Of a stretch of 52,774 nt of DNA, positions 35,130 through 44,876 are shown in pieces (position 1 is the first letter of the stretch; the number at the start of each line of letters is the position of its first letter). Origin of the DNA: Flavobacteriaceae bacterium (GTDB taxonomy: Bacteria > Bacteroidota > Bacteroidia > Flavobacteriales > Flavobacteriaceae); assembly GCA_015494075.1 (NCBI GenBank), contig WGBX01000016.1, forward strand, positions 1 through 52,774, written 5' to 3'. Under the pieces are notes generated by a model. That model worked only from the letters and a program-made list of their open reading frames with translations. It did no database searches and was not told the origin of the DNA. The translations under genes and the position numbers were made by a program.

Positions 35130-35843
35130 TTATTCATAAATTTGGTTAAGGATTGTCAATGATTTCGGTATTTTAAATTGTGCAATATGTAAAACATAAT
35201 ACTGCATAAGAATATCTATAAGTTTTTTTCGTTGGCCTTGTTCTAATTTAATTTTTTTTGCAGCAAAAATCATACCCGAAACATATTTAAATAAAGATGT
35301 TTCGGGCTTGTTTAGATAAGGGCCCAAAGGCATATGATTTGTAAAGCAACCATCAACCAAATCAAAATAATCGCCATTAGTATCCAAATCCGGAGAAAAA
35401 CCAAGTTTTTCCGTTAGCTCAAACAAAAATTCAAGATGGAAATTTGCTGAAAAATGCTGCTGATCTAAAATGATAAATTTTGCCTTGATAAAATTGAACA
35501 ATGCAATATCTGCTTGCTCATTTTTGAGGCTTTCTAAAAGCACTTCTCGCAAAAATGTAGAAACATTGAGTTTGTCAAAATCAAAATTTAAGTTTTTGTA
35601 GTGGTAAATTAAACCGGCATCTTTAAGATATGCCAATCCTCCTGTATTTTTATGATGAAATTGGATTTCAATTATGGCATTAGGTTGAAAAAGGGCTTTT
35701 TTTTGTCGGGCTTTGTTCCCTTTAAAATAACCTTTGATAAAAAAAGAAATAAAACCGGTTTGAGCTGTGTAGGTTTTAAGGATAGCATCAGTATCATTAT
35801 ATTTGATTACTGCCAAAACTATGGCCTCAGTACTGATTATCAT
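35130..35843 (-). CDS. recO: DNA repair protein RecO
   Basis: RecO loads RecA with RecR in gap repair. The 237-residue length and N-terminal OB fold (MIISTEAIVLAVIKYNDTDAILKTYTAQTGFISFFIKG) are typical; the C-terminal helical part has NFHLEFLFELTEKLGFSPDL. The zinc-binding cysteines found in some RecO proteins are not present. Its start overlaps the porZ stop by one base (TAATG), a pairing common in Bacteroidota. Confidence 0.95.
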   Translation of the reverse strand: MIISTEAIVLAVIKYNDTDAILKTYTAQTGFISFFIKGYFKGNKARQKKALFQPNAIIEIQFHHKNTGGLAYLKDAGLIYHYKNLNFDFDKLNVSTFLREVLLESLKNEQADIALFNFIKAKFIILDQQHFSANFHLEFLFELTEKLGFSPDLDTNGDYFDLVDGCFTNHMPLGPYLNKPETSLFKYVSGMIFAAKKIKLEQGQRKKLIDILMQYYVLHIAQFKIPKSLTILNQIYE

Positions 35844-38086
35844 TATTTTATCACTAGAATTTTAGTTGTTTGAGTTTGGCTGCCATCTTCATTCGTAATT
35901 AAAGCTATATAGACACCACTCGCAATTTTATATCTTCCAAAGGCTGTCAAATCCCATTGCATACTGCCGCCTTTGGCTGTACTTTCATAAACCAAATTTC
36001 CGGCGACATCTACAATTTTGACATTGACACCCTCAATAAGTCCTCGTATCGTAACAAAGTTATGCTTTTTTAAATTTACCGGATTAGGGAAGGCATAAAC
36101 ATCATTCAAATTTGGAGCACTATCTGTTGCCAAACCTTTAAAAGCCGTTAAACCATTTAACGTTGCAAAATACACCAAACCTTGTGTGCCGTCAATTGCA
36201 ATATCATAGACATCATTATCAGGTAAAGGCGAATTTTCTTTGGTAAAATGATAAATCGTTTGTGTACCGTCTTCATTAAAATAATAAACGCCACTTCCTA
36301 AGGTTGCAATCCATTTATTATTTGCACCATCTACTTTTATTTTAGTAATATTCTGACCTTCCATTAAAAGTTGCACAGCATCTTCATATACTATTTTTAT
36401 GGGTTTAAATTCCAAATCGGTTCGGGTAAATAATTCTTCTGGCTGATTTAAAATTCTTAAACCTTCTCTATTTCCCACCCACAAAACTCCGTTTTTATCC
36501 AAATCCATAGTTTCTATTTGCGGATAAGCAGTCGTTTGCAGACCATTGGTTAAATAAACCTTTGATTGTGTTTGAGGGTTATATCCCAATAGACCGAAAT
36601 ACTCTGTCCCCATATAAATATGACCTTCTTGATCAGCCAATATAGTACTGGTACCGTGATATACATCAAAACTATATAAAATAGAGGACAAATCAACCGA
36701 TTCCCAAGTATCATCAGGTTTTAACTTGGCTAATGCAGGTGTTACAACATGGCTTACCCATAAATTATTTTGCGTATCAAAATCCATAGCAAAAACCCGA
36801 ACACCATCATTTAAAAACATGCTTAAAGGGCTATTATTTTGATTAAATATTTTATCAACTTGATTATCTTTAATGCGTATTAAACCATTTTTTGGAGAAG
36901 AAAAATACACAATGGACGGATTTGACGGGCTTATTTTCACAAAACTGATATCACTTATTTGAAAATCTTCATAAGGAATATTAATCCATTTATTCTGTTG
37001 ATATGAACTCAGCCCACCTCTAAAAAGTGGATAAGGATTGAATGCATTACGATCGCCATAGGCCATCCACAATATATGATCTGCGGCATCTATGGTAAAT
37101 ACATGATTACTCAAAGGACTGTCAGGGTGAATAAATTCAGTTGTAAAAGAAGTTAAATCATAATTTATTAAGCCATGCTTTGTACTGGCTACCAATAAAT
37201 TATTACCGTTATCAACAGCTTCAAAAAATTGTTCGCCAGGCAAATTTACAGTATCAAAAGAAGCAATAATTATAAAATTTTTATCAATCAACTTTACAGT
37301 TTCAGGGAAACAAGCACTTATAAATTGTCCTGTTTTAATACCTGTTATAGCTATATCAAAATGAATAAGATTTTGAATTGATTGAGGAGAAATCAGTGCA
37401 ATATCTTTATGTCGCACGCCCAACAATTTTCCGTCAAAAATAGCTAAATCTTGCCAAGCTGCTGTGTCTCTTTGCAGCCAAACTGCCGGATCTATCAAAT
37501 TGGCATTCAAATCAGCTTCAAACAAACCTTGATCAGTAGCGGCATAAATTTTATCTTGAAAAACAAGAACAGCATTTACATTGAGCAGATCTGCCGAGTT
37601 TTGTATATAATAAGTGTCGCCAAATTCATTAGCAGCCAAATTATATACCGAAACACCATAGCCTGTTGCCATATACAGCAAGTCATCTTTTTCAAAAACT
37701 TGATTTACAATTTTATTTTGTTGCGGAATAAATGCATTATAAGACAATTCGGGTGAACGAAAAACTTTTTGTTGGGCATCTAATATTTCTATTAAACCAC
37801 CGGTATGGAATACCCATAATTTTTGCAGACTTTCGTCATAATAAAAATTATTAATTTCTTCTCCTGTCAGGCCTTGAATACTTGATATCTTTTCTATTTC
37901 ACCTGATGTTGGATAGTAGACAAAAAAAGCATTTTCAGATTGTGCATATATCTTATTCTGAGTGATTTGAATATGTTGCACTTTTAAATATGAAAACAAG
38001 TCAAGCCAAGCTTTACTTTGCCCATACAAAAAACTTGAATAGGATAAAAGTGTAACAAAAAAAACCGTTAAAGACTTCAAATACAT
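35843..38086 (-). CDS. porZ: T9SS protein PorZ (propeller protein with C-terminal sorting domain)
   Basis: PorZ acts at the cell surface in T9SS, helping attach the anionic lipopolysaccharide to cargo. The 747-residue protein has a signal peptide (to about LYGQ), two beta-propeller regions with two-component-regulator-like repeats (NKWIATLGSGVYYFNEDG, GVLWVGNREGLRIL) and a type A T9SS domain (AYAFPNPVNLKK, ending KILVIK). I chose the ATG at 38086; the track start at 38110 is a TTG and lies inside a TATATTTG element. Position beside recO supports the name. Confidence 0.85.
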   Translation of the reverse strand: MYLKSLTVFFVTLLSYSSFLYGQSKAWLDLFSYLKVQHIQITQNKIYAQSENAFFVYYPTSGEIEKISSIQGLTGEEINNFYYDESLQKLWVFHTGGLIEILDAQQKVFRSPELSYNAFIPQQNKIVNQVFEKDDLLYMATGYGVSVYNLAANEFGDTYYIQNSADLLNVNAVLVFQDKIYAATDQGLFEADLNANLIDPAVWLQRDTAAWQDLAIFDGKLLGVRHKDIALISPQSIQNLIHFDIAITGIKTGQFISACFPETVKLIDKNFIIIASFDTVNLPGEQFFEAVDNGNNLLVASTKHGLINYDLTSFTTEFIHPDSPLSNHVFTIDAADHILWMAYGDRNAFNPYPLFRGGLSSYQQNKWINIPYEDFQISDISFVKISPSNPSIVYFSSPKNGLIRIKDNQVDKIFNQNNSPLSMFLNDGVRVFAMDFDTQNNLWVSHVVTPALAKLKPDDTWESVDLSSILYSFDVYHGTSTILADQEGHIYMGTEYFGLLGYNPQTQSKVYLTNGLQTTAYPQIETMDLDKNGVLWVGNREGLRILNQPEELFTRTDLEFKPIKIVYEDAVQLLMEGQNITKIKVDGANNKWIATLGSGVYYFNEDGTQTIYHFTKENSPLPDNDVYDIAIDGTQGLVYFATLNGLTAFKGLATDSAPNLNDVYAFPNPVNLKKHNFVTIRGLIEGVNVKIVDVAGNLVYESTAKGGSMQWDLTAFGRYKIASGVYIALITNEDGSQTQTTKILVIK

Positions 38087-38107
38087 TTTATTGAAAAGTT
38101 TAGAACT

Positions 38108-38115
38108 CAAATATA
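38108..38115 (-). promoter_or_regulatory. -7 promoter element (TATATTTG) of porZ-recO
   Basis: TATATTTG on the minus strand lies 21 bases before the porZ ATG at 38086 and covers the TTG candidate start at 38110. It settles the start. Confidence 0.55.
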
Positions 38116-38148
38116 AACGAAAAATATCAATACTTCATATGCTCTATA

Positions 38149-40182
38149 TTAAGCTTTTAATCCGGCTCTTTTTAAAAGTGCATCCACTTTTGGAGGACGT
38201 CCCCTAAAATCTTTATATAAATTCATAGGATGTTTGGTCCCACCGGATTGTAAAAGCTTCTTGAATTTTTGAGCAACTTCCCGATTAAAAATACCTTGTT
38301 CTTTAAATAGTTCGAAAGCATCTGCATCTAAAACTTCGGCCCATTTATAAGCATAATAACCAGCCGCATAACCTCCCGGAAATATATGGCTAAAAGCAAC
38401 GCTCATATTATTATCATGGTGAAAAGGTAAAAGTTGTGTTTTAGCCATTTGTTGCTGTTCATAATCAGATACATTCTGCACTTTATCGGGATTAAATAGA
38501 TAATGCCACCCCATATCCAAATACCCGAAACTAAGTTGTCTTGTGGTAGCATAACCTTCCATGAATTGCAATGATTTTTTTAAGCTTTTTAAATATTCAG
38601 ACGGCAAATTTTCATTTGTAATATAATGCTTTGCAAATAGCTCTAAGGCTTCGGGCTCATAAGCCCAGTTTTCCATAATTTGAGAAGGTAACTCCACAAA
38701 ATCCCAATATACATTAGTGCCAGACAGACCGGGATAAGTAGTTTGAGCCATCATACCATGTAGTGCGTGGCCAAATTCATGAAATAAGGTCGTTACTTCG
38801 TTAAAAGTTAACAAACTGGGCTTTGATGCACTTGGACGACTAAAATTAGTGACAATAGAAATGTGCGGGCGTGAATCTTTGCCGTCTTTTTGCCACTGGC
38901 CTTTATAAGCAGTCATCCATGCGCCTTGACGTTTGCCCGGACGAGGGAAAAAGTCGGCATAAAAAATTGCTTTAAATTGCCCTTGATCATCCCAAACTTC
39001 AAAAGAACGAACTTCGGGATGGTATGTATCTATTTGCTTATTTTCTTTGAATTGTAAACCGTATAATTTATTTGCAATTTTAAATACACCTTCCAAAACA
39101 GTTTCTAATGAAAAATATTCTTGAAGTTTCTCTTCATCTAAATTCAGCTCTTGCTTTTTCAAAATATTCATATAATAAGATATATCCCATTTTTCAAGCT
39201 TCTCAATACCGTCTTTTTCAGCTAAAACAGCTAACTTTTTAATATCTTCTTGCGCTTTGGGATATGCCGAATTATACAAACTATCTAAAAAAGATAAGAC
39301 GGCTTCGGGTGTTTGCGCCATACGCTCTTCTAAAACATATTGTGCATGAGTCTTATAGCCCAATAAGCGTGCACGTTTTAATCTTAACCGGGCTATCTGC
39401 AATACATTCTCTTCATTATTATAAGCATTTGTTTTAAACGCTCTCGACCCAAAAGCCAAAGACATTTGACGTCTTAATTGCCGGTTTTTAATATATTTCA
39501 TAAAAGGAATATAAGAAGGTGCATGTAAACTAAACAACCAGCCATCCTTATTGTTTTCTTGAGCTAATTGTCGTGCTGCTTCAATTACAGATTGAGGCAA
39601 ACCTTCTAAATCAGAAAATTCGGTTATATGTAATTTAAAGGTATTGGTTTCATGCAAAACATTTTTATTAAATACCAATTTTAAACTTGTTAATTGTTGG
39701 TCTATCTTTGTTAATTTAGCCTGATCTTCGTTACTTAGTAAAGCGCCATTACGCACAAAATCCTTATAGGTTTTATCTAAAAGCATTTGTTGTTCATCAT
39801 TTAAAATTTTTCTATCGGTTTGATGATAAACTTTTGAAATCCGCTCAAAGAGGGCTTTGTTTTGTCTGATTTCATTATAAAAATCATTTAACATAGGTAA
39901 TATTTCTTCTGTAGTATTTTGCCAAATGTCAGAAGTTTCAGCCGAATTGATATTCAACAAAATATTTTGTATTTGTTGCAAATACAAACCTGAAAATGCT
40001 AAGGCTTCAATGGTATTTTCAAAGGTTGGTGGTAGTGAATTACCGGTAATTTTATCTATTTCTTGCTTTGTCAGCAATATTTGTTTTTCAACAGCCGGTT
40101 TGAATTGACTAGGTTTTATTTCAGAAAAGGGTGTTGTCCCTAGATAAGTATTAAAATCTGCTAATAAAGGGTTTGATTTCAT
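38149..40182 (-). CDS. M3-family metallopeptidase (peptidyl-dipeptidase Dcp/oligopeptidase A type)
   Basis: The 677-residue protein is a zinc M3 peptidase. The zinc motif is LFHEFGHALHGMMA, and VTNFSRPSASKPSLLTFNEV and FIPGGYAAGYYAYKWAEV-like C-terminal motifs match (here FPGGYAAGYYAYKWAE). It has no signal peptide and likely degrades peptides in the cytosol or periplasm. I chose the ATG at 40182, since the track start at 40203 is a TTG that overlaps the LysE-type gene end. It follows that gene by 13 bases. Confidence 0.94.
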   Translation of the reverse strand: MKSNPLLADFNTYLGTTPFSEIKPSQFKPAVEKQILLTKQEIDKITGNSLPPTFENTIEALAFSGLYLQQIQNILLNINSAETSDIWQNTTEEILPMLNDFYNEIRQNKALFERISKVYHQTDRKILNDEQQMLLDKTYKDFVRNGALLSNEDQAKLTKIDQQLTSLKLVFNKNVLHETNTFKLHITEFSDLEGLPQSVIEAARQLAQENNKDGWLFSLHAPSYIPFMKYIKNRQLRRQMSLAFGSRAFKTNAYNNEENVLQIARLRLKRARLLGYKTHAQYVLEERMAQTPEAVLSFLDSLYNSAYPKAQEDIKKLAVLAEKDGIEKLEKWDISYYMNILKKQELNLDEEKLQEYFSLETVLEGVFKIANKLYGLQFKENKQIDTYHPEVRSFEVWDDQGQFKAIFYADFFPRPGKRQGAWMTAYKGQWQKDGKDSRPHISIVTNFSRPSASKPSLLTFNEVTTLFHEFGHALHGMMAQTTYPGLSGTNVYWDFVELPSQIMENWAYEPEALELFAKHYITNENLPSEYLKSLKKSLQFMEGYATTRQLSFGYLDMGWHYLFNPDKVQNVSDYEQQQMAKTQLLPFHHDNNMSVAFSHIFPGGYAAGYYAYKWAEVLDADAFELFKEQGIFNREVAQKFKKLLQSGGTKHPMNLYKDFRGRPPKVDALLKRAGLKA

Positions 40183-40195
40183 ATAAAAAGTGTTT

Positions 40196-40816
40196 TTATT
40201 CAAAAAAGATAGCTAATCCCAAAAGTATGAGAATAACACCAAAAATTTTTAATATATAAGGTTCGTATTTTTCATAATAGCTTACAATTTTTTTATGGGT
40301 AAAAATGACCGATACCAATGCAAACCATAAAAAAGTAACAACGATAAGCATTAAACTTATACCTAATAAAATATTCCAAGGTAAATTTGGAGGGATGAGC
40401 ATACTGAATAAACTCAAAAAAAATAAAGAAGCTTTGGGATTAAGAACATTAGTAACAAAACCTATTTTTAAAGCCTCCCAATTAGTAATGGAATTTGAAG
40501 CTACTGTATCTACTTGTTGTATTTGCACAGGTGAGGATTTTAAAGTTTTATAACCTATGTAAATAATATAAATAGCTCCTGCTATTTTAATTATTTGAAA
40601 TAAAGCCGTATTTTTTTGCAAAAGATAAGCAATACCTGCAACTGAATAAAAAATATGTATTGCGATACCTAAACTAATTCCCAAAGCCGTAAAAATTGCT
40701 ATTTTTCGGTTGTATTGTAGTGCATTGCGCAATACCATCACAAAATCAGGTCCGGGACTCATTACTGCCATCATATGAATACCAAAAATTAAAGCAAATA
40801 ATTGTAAATATGACAC
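40196..40816 (-). CDS. LysE family amino acid exporter
   Basis: The 206-residue membrane protein belongs to the LysE/RhtB family, which exports amino acids. The N terminus has MSPGPDFVMVLRNAL with the family's conserved GPD, and about six membrane helices follow, with FVTNVLNPKASLFFLSLF in the middle. The substrate cannot be read from the sequence. It is upstream of the M3 peptidase gene in the same operon, which could link peptide breakdown and amino acid export. Confidence 0.94.
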   Translation of the reverse strand: MSYLQLFALIFGIHMMAVMSPGPDFVMVLRNALQYNRKIAIFTALGISLGIAIHIFYSVAGIAYLLQKNTALFQIIKIAGAIYIIYIGYKTLKSSPVQIQQVDTVASNSITNWEALKIGFVTNVLNPKASLFFLSLFSMLIPPNLPWNILLGISLMLIVVTFLWFALVSVIFTHKKIVSYYEKYEPYILKIFGVILILLGLAIFFE

Positions 40817-40833
40817 AGGGGCGCTTTTTTTAA

Positions 40834-40841
40834 TATCTTTG
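40834..40841 (+). promoter_or_regulatory. -7 promoter element (TATCTTTG) of ybbR-coaE
   Basis: TATCTTTG matches TAnnTTTG and lies 33 bases before the YbbR-like ATG. It is the left half of a perfect 16-bp palindrome with the opposite promoter. No -33 TTG is visible. Confidence 0.55.
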
Positions 40842-40849
40842 CAAAGATA
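40842..40849 (-). promoter_or_regulatory. -7 promoter element (TATCTTTG) of the LysE-M3 peptidase genes
   Basis: On the minus strand TATCTTTG lies 25 bases before the LysE-type ATG. It directly abuts the plus-strand element, so the two promoters share one site. Confidence 0.55.
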
Positions 40850-40874
40850 CTGGTATTTTTTAGATAATTAGAAG

Positions 40875-41816
40875 ATGAACCAAGGCTTTAATACAATTTT
40901 AAACTTTTTTATGCGGAACAATAAATTAAGGACTTTTGTCTTTTTTTTCTTGGTTTCAAGTTTGTTATGGATAGCCTCTCAACTCACAAAAAACTATTAT
41001 TATACTTTTAAATTACCCATAGTTTATCAACATTTGCCTGATGCATATTATAAAGGATTTTTACCTAATGATACATTACTTGTCACCATTAAGACCAGTG
41101 GCTATCAAATCATAAAGAACAAAATTAGCAAACCTGAACTCAAAATTGATGTACAAAAACACCACTTACTCAAAAGTCATCAATGGCAACCTGTTAATTT
41201 TAAAAATAAAATTCAAAATTTACTAGGAAACAACAGTCAAATTATTAATTTGAATCCTAAAAAAATTCCATTTAAAATTCATCATGTCAGCAAAAAGCAT
41301 GTCCCTGTTTATCCGGATATAAATCTCAATTTTAAACCCGGTTTCAAAAACACAAAACCAGCAGAAATTTCACCCGATAGTATTTGGATTTATGGAAATA
41401 AAAACATTATAGATACTATAAAACAACTCAAAACAAGACATTATGACATAAAAAACCTCGATCGTGATTTGGATATGACTCTGGAACTCATAAAAATAGA
41501 CGGTTCAAAATATAATACCGATAAAATTAATTATCATATACCGGTCTCTGAAATAATCGAAGGAGAAACAGAGGTCAAACTTAAAGTAAAAGGCGCGCCA
41601 GAACATTTTACCATTTTGTTATTTCCTGAAAAAATTAAGTTAAAATATAAATATTTCAAAGACCATTCATCAGTGATTGAACCCAGGACTTTTACTGCCA
41701 TAGTGCAATATCAACCAAAACAAAAATATTGGCAGCCTATAATCACAACAAAACCCGACAAAGTTTTTGATTTACATATACTTCCTAATAAAATTAACTA
41801 CTTAATAAAACAGTAA
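40875..41816 (+). CDS. YbbR-like domain protein
   Basis: The 313-residue protein has a membrane helix near the N terminus (LRTFVFFFLVSSLLWIASQL) and an extracytoplasmic part with two YbbR-like repeats, for example FKIHHVSKKHVPVYPDINLNFKPGF followed by SPDSIWIYGNKNIIDTIKQLKT. YbbR (CdaR) proteins regulate the c-di-AMP synthase in Firmicutes, but no such synthase gene is present here. It is followed by coaE after 3 bases, the usual order in Flavobacteriia. Confidence 0.88.
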   Translation: MNQGFNTILNFFMRNNKLRTFVFFFLVSSLLWIASQLTKNYYYTFKLPIVYQHLPDAYYKGFLPNDTLLVTIKTSGYQIIKNKISKPELKIDVQKHHLLKSHQWQPVNFKNKIQNLLGNNSQIINLNPKKIPFKIHHVSKKHVPVYPDINLNFKPGFKNTKPAEISPDSIWIYGNKNIIDTIKQLKTRHYDIKNLDRDLDMTLELIKIDGSKYNTDKINYHIPVSEIIEGETEVKLKVKGAPEHFTILLFPEKIKLKYKYFKDHSSVIEPRTFTAIVQYQPKQKYWQPIITTKPDKVFDLHILPNKINYLIKQ

Positions 41817-41819
41817 AAC

Positions 41820-42413
41820 ATGTATAAAATAGGGCTTACCGGCGGTATTGGCAGTGGCAAATCAACAGTTGCTAAATTGTTTGAACAACTAAATATTCCT
41901 GTATATTATGCCGATGACAGTGCAAAAAAATTAATGCATACGCCCCCCTTAAAGAAAGCTATTAGTAAACTATTAGGGCCACAAGCATATAAAGATAACC
42001 GACTAAATGTCAGTTATATAAGCGGTATAGTTTTTGATAACAAAAAAATATTGAAAGCTCTGGAAGACATTGTACATCCGGCAGTGCGAAAAGATTTTAT
42101 CAACTGGACCAGCCGACAAAACAGCCCGTATATTGTTGTTGAAAACGCTATTTTGCATAAAACAGGAATGGACCAAATGGTTGATAAGATTATAACAGTA
42201 ACGGCAGAAGACAAATTAAGAATTGAACGCCTAAAAAAACGTGATGGAAAAAATGAAGAAGAGTTAAAAAAAGTGATGCAAGCACAAAACAAACCTGAAT
42301 TTTTATTAAAAAACTCAGATTTTATCATTGAAAATAATGGTAATTTAAATAAATTGCGTCAAAAAGTAGAAGAAATTGATTTTGAAGTTAAAAAAATGTT
42401 AATTAAAAGTTAA
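41820..42413 (+). CDS. coaE: Dephospho-CoA kinase
   Basis: CoaE phosphorylates dephospho-CoA, the last step of coenzyme A synthesis. The 197-residue protein opens with the P-loop GLTGGIGSGKSTVA, and YADDSAKKLM, ALEDIVHPAVRK and KIITVTAEDKLRIERLKKRDG match the family. It is in an operon with the YbbR-like gene. Confidence 0.96.
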   Translation: MYKIGLTGGIGSGKSTVAKLFEQLNIPVYYADDSAKKLMHTPPLKKAISKLLGPQAYKDNRLNVSYISGIVFDNKKILKALEDIVHPAVRKDFINWTSRQNSPYIVVENAILHKTGMDQMVDKIITVTAEDKLRIERLKKRDGKNEEELKKVMQAQNKPEFLLKNSDFIIENNGNLNKLRQKVEEIDFEVKKMLIKS

Positions 42414-42464
42414 TTAAAGTGGAAAAATATCGTTTTTTTATTTAATTTAACATAATTTTGCTTA

Positions 42465-44033
42465 ATGAAAAGGAAGAGCATTATACTTTTGGTGGTTTTT
42501 ATGACCATTTCAGTCATAGGAATCAGAATGATGCAAGTACATTTGCGTGAAAATGATATAAAATTGCGAAATCAGCGATTTTATTATTTGATGAAACAAA
42601 TACTTTATGCAGTAACATCCAAGGCGCAAAATTATGAATATGACAAATATTACCAAAAGTTTAAAGATGCTAATGTTAAAGAGAGTGAAAATAACGCTTA
42701 TGAGTTTGTCTATAAAAAGGAAAACAAAAACAGTAGGGAGGTTTTTGCATATAAGCATTTAGTTTTAGAAAAAGGGATTAATTTAAAGTTCCCGATTTCA
42801 GAGCAGCAATTTGACTCGGTATTTGGAAAGCTGAGTATGTCAAAAACCAAAACGAGTTTTTATAGAAATAGCCATATTAGACAAGCTAATGAGTTTAACG
42901 GTGCTGATATTGACAAAATTGATAATAGATACCTTCAATCGACTTTTCAAGATATCTCAGTAATTGAGCCTATCTACAAAAGAGTTTCGATTGATAGTCT
43001 AAACAATTGGATTAAAGACGAATTATCTCGTAGAGGGATTAAATATAAATACGAATTCGGTATACTGAACGACGGTATTTTAACAAAGGTGCACTCTAAG
43101 CATTTTAAGCCTGACAGTAAAGAATTTAAGTATTATAAGTTTAGGATTTTTCCTGATAAATCAGGATTGACAAAATTTGAATTAGTTCTTGCATTTAATA
43201 AAAATGAGCTCTTTAAGCATGAAAATATGCGGGTTCAGTTTTTGTCTGATTTATTAATGATGGTAATTTTAATTGTTTATATTTTAACCATTTATTTTAT
43301 CATCCGACAAAAAAAGATATCTCAGATGAAAACAGATTTCATCAACAATATGACGCATGAATTTAAGACACCGATTGCCACGATAAACTTAATTGTTGAT
43401 GCCATGAAATCCCCGCGGGTTATTAAAGATGAAAATCAATTAAAAACCTATTTAAACATGCTTAAGCAGGAAAATAAGCGTATGCTCAATCAAGTTGAAA
43501 GCGTTTTAAGCTTGTCGGTATTAGACCGTATTGACTTAAAAACTGATAAACATCCGGTAGATATACATGAGATTTTGGACGTAGCCATACAACATGTCAG
43601 CCTGTTAGTCAAAGATAAAAACGGTCGTTTATCAACCGCGTTTGAAGCAGACCAAACAAATGTTTTAGGAGATGAAACCTTACTGACAAATGTCTTTGTT
43701 AACATTTTAGACAATGCTGTAAAGTACTCAAAAGAACAACCTGATATTAAAGTCAGAACATATAATGATAATAAAGGTTACTTAATAGTTGAAATCAGTG
43801 ATAAAGGTATAGGAATGAGTAAGTCGGTTCAAAAAAAGATTTTTAATAAATTTTATCGGGAGACAACCGGCAACATTCATAATGTTAAAGGTCATGGCTT
43901 AGGGCTTACATATGTACAAAAAGTTATTCACTCTCTCCGTGGAAAAATTAGTGTTAAAAGCACTAAAGGAGAAGGTAGTACTTTTATTATAAAATTGCCA
44001 TTGGCATACACAAACAATAAAATAGAATATTAA
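42465..44033 (+). CDS. Sensor histidine kinase (RprX-like)
   Basis: The 522-residue kinase has two membrane helices (about residues 4-22 and 261-281) around a periplasmic sensor of about 235 residues with no recognised domain. The cytosolic part has the H box MTHEFKTPIAT (His298), an N box (NVFVNILDNAVKYSK), and glycine motifs (DKGIGMSK and GHGLGLTYV). The response regulator follows after 19 bases. The pair resembles RprXY of Bacteroides and the kinase pairs common beside coaE in Flavobacteriia. The signal is unknown. Confidence 0.93.
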   Translation: MKRKSIILLVVFMTISVIGIRMMQVHLRENDIKLRNQRFYYLMKQILYAVTSKAQNYEYDKYYQKFKDANVKESENNAYEFVYKKENKNSREVFAYKHLVLEKGINLKFPISEQQFDSVFGKLSMSKTKTSFYRNSHIRQANEFNGADIDKIDNRYLQSTFQDISVIEPIYKRVSIDSLNNWIKDELSRRGIKYKYEFGILNDGILTKVHSKHFKPDSKEFKYYKFRIFPDKSGLTKFELVLAFNKNELFKHENMRVQFLSDLLMMVILIVYILTIYFIIRQKKISQMKTDFINNMTHEFKTPIATINLIVDAMKSPRVIKDENQLKTYLNMLKQENKRMLNQVESVLSLSVLDRIDLKTDKHPVDIHEILDVAIQHVSLLVKDKNGRLSTAFEADQTNVLGDETLLTNVFVNILDNAVKYSKEQPDIKVRTYNDNKGYLIVEISDKGIGMSKSVQKKIFNKFYRETTGNIHNVKGHGLGLTYVQKVIHSLRGKISVKSTKGEGSTFIIKLPLAYTNNKIEY

Positions 44034-44052
44034 CACAAACAAAAATAGCGAT

Positions 44053-44778
44053 ATGACACAAACAAAAAAGAAAATTCTACTTGTAGAAGATGATATTAAT
44101 TTCGGCATCATTCTCAGAGATTATTTGAGATTGAACGATTTTGATGTGACTTTGGCCCGTAATGGTATGGAAGGCTTCGAAAAGTTTAAAAAAGATTATT
44201 ATGATCTTATTATTTTAGACGTAATGATGCCTTACAAAGACGGCTTTACACTAGCCAAAGAAATTAGAGCCCGCAACCAACAGGTACCACTTGTCTTTTT
44301 GACGGCAAAAACCCTAAAAGAAGATATGGTAAAAGGTTACCAAATTGGAGCAGATGATTATGTAAACAAACCCTTTGATTCCGAAGTTTTATTATACAAA
44401 ATAAAAGCCTTATTAAATCGTAGAGCTGCGCCTGTTAAAGAAGAAAAACCAGAAGCTATACAATTTAAAATCGGAGACTTTAAATTTGACTCTAAATTAC
44501 GCCAATTATTTTATCAGAACGAAAAACCGGTAAAATTGTCCCCCAAAGAAAATAAATTGCTAAAAATGTTGGCAATTCATAAAAATGATTTAATGCCAAG
44601 AGAAAAAGCATTAACAAAAATTTGGCAAGATGATAATTATTTCACCTCTCGAAGCATGGATGTATATATTGCAAAATTAAGAAAATTGTTGCAACGAGAT
44701 CCACAAGTTAAAATTGTGAATATTCATGGTGCCGGTTTTAGATTGGTCGACGAATCTGAAATTAAAGAAAATGCTTAA
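44053..44778 (+). CDS. OmpR-family response regulator (RprY-like)
   Basis: The 241-residue regulator has a receiver domain with LLVEDD, the phospho-acceptor LIILDVMMP (Asp56) and LVFLTAKTLKEDMVKG, and a C-terminal winged-helix DNA-binding domain (KLSPKENKLLKMLAIHKNDLMPREKAL, VYIAKLRKLL, IHGAGFRLV). It is the partner of the histidine kinase directly upstream. A hairpin terminator follows. Confidence 0.95.
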   Translation: MTQTKKKILLVEDDINFGIILRDYLRLNDFDVTLARNGMEGFEKFKKDYYDLIILDVMMPYKDGFTLAKEIRARNQQVPLVFLTAKTLKEDMVKGYQIGADDYVNKPFDSEVLLYKIKALLNRRAAPVKEEKPEAIQFKIGDFKFDSKLRQLFYQNEKPVKLSPKENKLLKMLAIHKNDLMPREKALTKIWQDDNYFTSRSMDVYIAKLRKLLQRDPQVKIVNIHGAGFRLVDESEIKENA

Positions 44779-44811
44779 TTAAAAATATTTTAGGTTAACA
44801 CAACAAACAAC

Positions 44812-44846
44812 AAAAAGGGAAAGATTCAAATGAACTTTCCCTTTTT
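44812..44846. terminator. Bidirectional hairpin terminator after the two-component genes
   Basis: The arms are AAAAAGGGAAAG and CTTTCCCTTTTT with an inner TTC/GAA extension and one bulged A. It serves the response regulator on the plus strand and the acyl-CoA reductase on the minus strand. Confidence 0.9.
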
Positions 44847-44876
44847 ATTTGAAATAAATTTATCCAATTTTATTAT

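Noticed and set aside
42453-42460. TAATTTTG resembling a -7 element just before the histidine kinase ATG
   Set aside because: It ends only 4 bases before the start codon, and no TTG lies at the right distance. It would need a leaderless transcript, so I treat it as a chance match in AT-rich sequence.
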